Below, piece by piece: positions 62,403-64,000 of a stretch of 64,000 bases of DNA. How positions within the stretch are numbered: position 1 is the stretch's first letter; each line of letters starts with the position of its first letter. Both the position numbers and the translations under genes were made by a program. The notes beneath the pieces are model-generated. The model had not been told where the DNA came from. It worked only from the letters and a program-made list of their open reading frames with translations, and ran no database searches. The stretch spans positions 62,001 to 126,000 of the forward strand of contig WHVA01000068.1 of the NCBI GenBank assembly GCA_015179125.1. Reading direction: 5' to 3'. The DNA is from Gautieria morchelliformis. Its lineage: Eukaryota > Basidiomycota > Agaricomycetes > Gomphales > Gomphaceae.

Positions 62403-63756
62403 TTAAATCTTGGTTGAGACTACACTACAACTGTCTATTCTTAGGTACTCCAAAAGTGAAAGCTTTGGAGCTCTCATTAACCTGTCCGATGGCGTTTTCT
62501 CACCGGCCATATCATGTGACCGATCCGGAACGTCATCACGAGACCCAGAGAATATCCAGTGCGAGAACGCCACCGACGTGACGATGCGGGTGTGGCCTTC
62601 GAATGGTGCTGAAATGACCTCGCTGGTTTCTGCACTCCACGCACGGATCATCTTGTCATGCTGTGTGGCCTTTGAATGGTGCTGAAATGAGCTCCCCGGT
62701 ATCTGCATTCCATACACGGAGTGTCTTGTCAAAAGACCCGGAGACGATGAGCTTGCCGTCGTGCGAGAACGCCACCGACGTGACGATGCGGGTGTGGCCT
62801 TCGAATGGTGCTGAAATGACCTCCCCGGTGTCTGCATTCCACACACGGATCGTCTTGTCATCAGAACCGGAGACGATGCGCTTGCCGTCGTGCGAGAACG
62901 CCACCGACCTGACCCAGTCTGTGTGGCCTTCGAATGGTGCTGAGATGAGCTCCCCGTTGTCTGCATTCCATACACGGATCATCATGTCATAAGACCCGGA
63001 GACGATCCGCTTGCCGTCCTGCGAGAACGCCACGGTCATGACACACTGGGTGTGGCCTTCGAATGGTGCTGGAATAGGCTCCCCGGTGAATGCATTCCAC
63101 ACACGGATCGTCTTGTCATTAGACCCGGAGACGATCCGCTTGCCGTCGTGCGAGAACGACACCGACGTGACCCAGTCGGTGTGGCCTTCGAATGGTGCTG
63201 AAATGAGCTCCCCGGTGTCTGCATTCCATACACGGAGCGTCTTGTCAAAAGACCCGGAGACAATGCGCTTGCCGTCGTGAGAGAATGCCACCGACGTGAC
63301 GGTGTGGGTGTGGCCTTCGAATGGTGCTGAAATGACCTCCCCGCTGTCTGCATTCCACACACGGATTGTCTTGTCCTCAGACCCGGAGACGATGCGCTTG
63401 CCGTCGTGCGAGAACACCACCGACCTGACCGAGGCGGTGTGGCCTTCGAATGGTGCCCACATTACCTCCCCGGTGTCTGCATTCCACACACGGATCGTCC
63501 TGTCAAAAGACCCGGTGACGATGCGCTTGCCGTCGTATGAGAACGCCACCGACGTGACCCAGTCGGTGTGGCCGTCGCTCTCAGAACACAGACTTCTTAG
63601 GAAGTGAGGGCGGAAACTCGAATGGTTGACCTCTTCCGAAAACAAAACACCACCGGGGAGCAGAAGGGAAGCGAGAAGAACCTCCCACAGTGTGGGTGTT
63701 TTTTCTATTGTGCGAAACCTTGATTGATACGAAGCCATGCCACAAAACCATGACAC
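62403..63756 (-). CDS. WD40 repeat array of gene C
   Basis: On the minus strand a linker like that of gene A (VNHSSFRPHFLRSLCSESD) is followed by seven full WD40 repeats of 43 residues. Residue 23 takes F, E, F, N, Y, D and F; residues 4-7 take DWVT, ASVR, HTVT, DWVT, QCVM, DWVR and RIVT. The eighth repeat is cut: after GHTA the frame stops near 62656 because most of the unit is missing, and the remainder (DKMIRAWSAETSEVISAPFE, then GHTRIVTSVAFSH) goes on in another frame and ends in unrelated residues near 62403. The domain order is as in gene A, and there is no NACHT motif. Seven blades would close a propeller. The role is inferred from fungal NLR analogues. Confidence 0.75.
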
Positions 63757-64000
63757 CCACCAACAGAACTAGAGGATCGGTCGGGACGCTCAGGTGTCTC
63801 AATCAGTGTAATCTTCCTGATTAGATCCCCCGCCGCACGTCGAACTGATAGTGAATGTTTGACCCTATCATAATACAACCGCTCATAGTATGAGTAGATT
63901 TGTTAGAGTATGGCGATTCAAACTCACTCGCAGAGCTCTTTCAAGTCAGAATGATATTCATTCATTCGCTGGGATTCAATGGCATCCCTGGGATCATGGA
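63757..64000 (-). CDS. N-terminal exons of WD40 gene C, cut by window edge
   Basis: The minus strand matches gene A exon 2 and the intron around it: the ATTCACTATCAGTTCGACGT region near 63835-63855 and the GAGCTCTGCGAGTGAGTTT donor region near 63930. The rest lies beyond the window. Confidence 0.6.

Noticed and set aside
62663-63607. Plus-strand frames of about 90-109 residues across WD40 array C
   Set aside because: Shadows of the minus-strand WD40 repeats.
1-64000. tRNA or rRNA genes
   Set aside because: No cloverleaf with the A and B box pattern and no rRNA core was seen. The only tRNA-like sequence is the copia primer site.

Overview
This window looks like an accessory, transposon-rich stretch of a basidiomycete (Agaricomycete-type) nuclear genome. 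The evidence is a fungal-type mitochondrial RNA polymerase gene with 13 introns of about 50-95 nt, chromodomain-bearing Ty3/gypsy elements, a Ty1/copia element, a DDE transposase family common in mushrooms, and several NLR-type WD40 genes. I recognise one clearly intact host gene: the single-subunit mitochondrial RNA polymerase (RPO41 type) at 54746-59748 (+). Its 14 exons sum to 4110 nt, with all catalytic motifs present.

Layout. 1-1800: a WD40 array (about 13 repeats of 43 residues), cut by the window edge. 1666-4938: a block that recurs at 30680-33254, holding a WD40 tail, an unclassified block, a gypsy fossil and its LTR. 4939-7840: LTR debris, an AT-rich insert and remnants. 7840-13180 (-): an inverted, truncated copy of the RNA polymerase gene carrying two TIR elements. 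13262-15014 (+): WD40 gene A. 15183-16300: a small LysM-like candidate cut by a TIR element. 16887-23020: gypsy fossils, a solo LTR, a CACTA-like foldback element and unknown ORFs. 23021-27312: little coding, but a repeat with a promoter-like region (E-box-like array, heat-shock element, TATA). 28121-29119: an LTR and the 5' half of a DDE transposase gene. 29470-30815: WD40 gene B, followed by the second copy of the duplicated block. 34015-46033: a three-level nest, copia containing gypsy containing a solo LTR. 46039-48613: another gypsy pol. 50136-52450: the matching LTR and the 3' half of the DDE gene. 53766-54080: a fatty-acid-synthase fragment. 54746-59748: RPO41. 60220-61935: LTR debris. 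62403-64000 (-): WD40 gene C.

Two stories stand out. First, four WD40 arrays (D at 1, A at 14.0 kb, B at 30.4 kb, C at 63 kb) are built from nearly identical 129-bp units with one strongly hypervariable residue per repeat. That is the pattern of fungal non-self-recognition NLRs (HET-E/HET-D/HET-R type), yet no NACHT domain is visible between the N-terminal module and the propeller in A, B or C, and all four arrays are frame-broken near their 3' ends. Second, the two halves of one DDE transposase gene lie 22 kb apart in opposite orientation. Each is flanked by a 331-bp LTR of the same element with the same 5-bp target duplication, which is the footprint of an inversion of about 22 kb with a breakpoint inside that element.

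Limits: everything was read by eye. Exon borders outside RPO41, repeat edges and percent differences are estimates.
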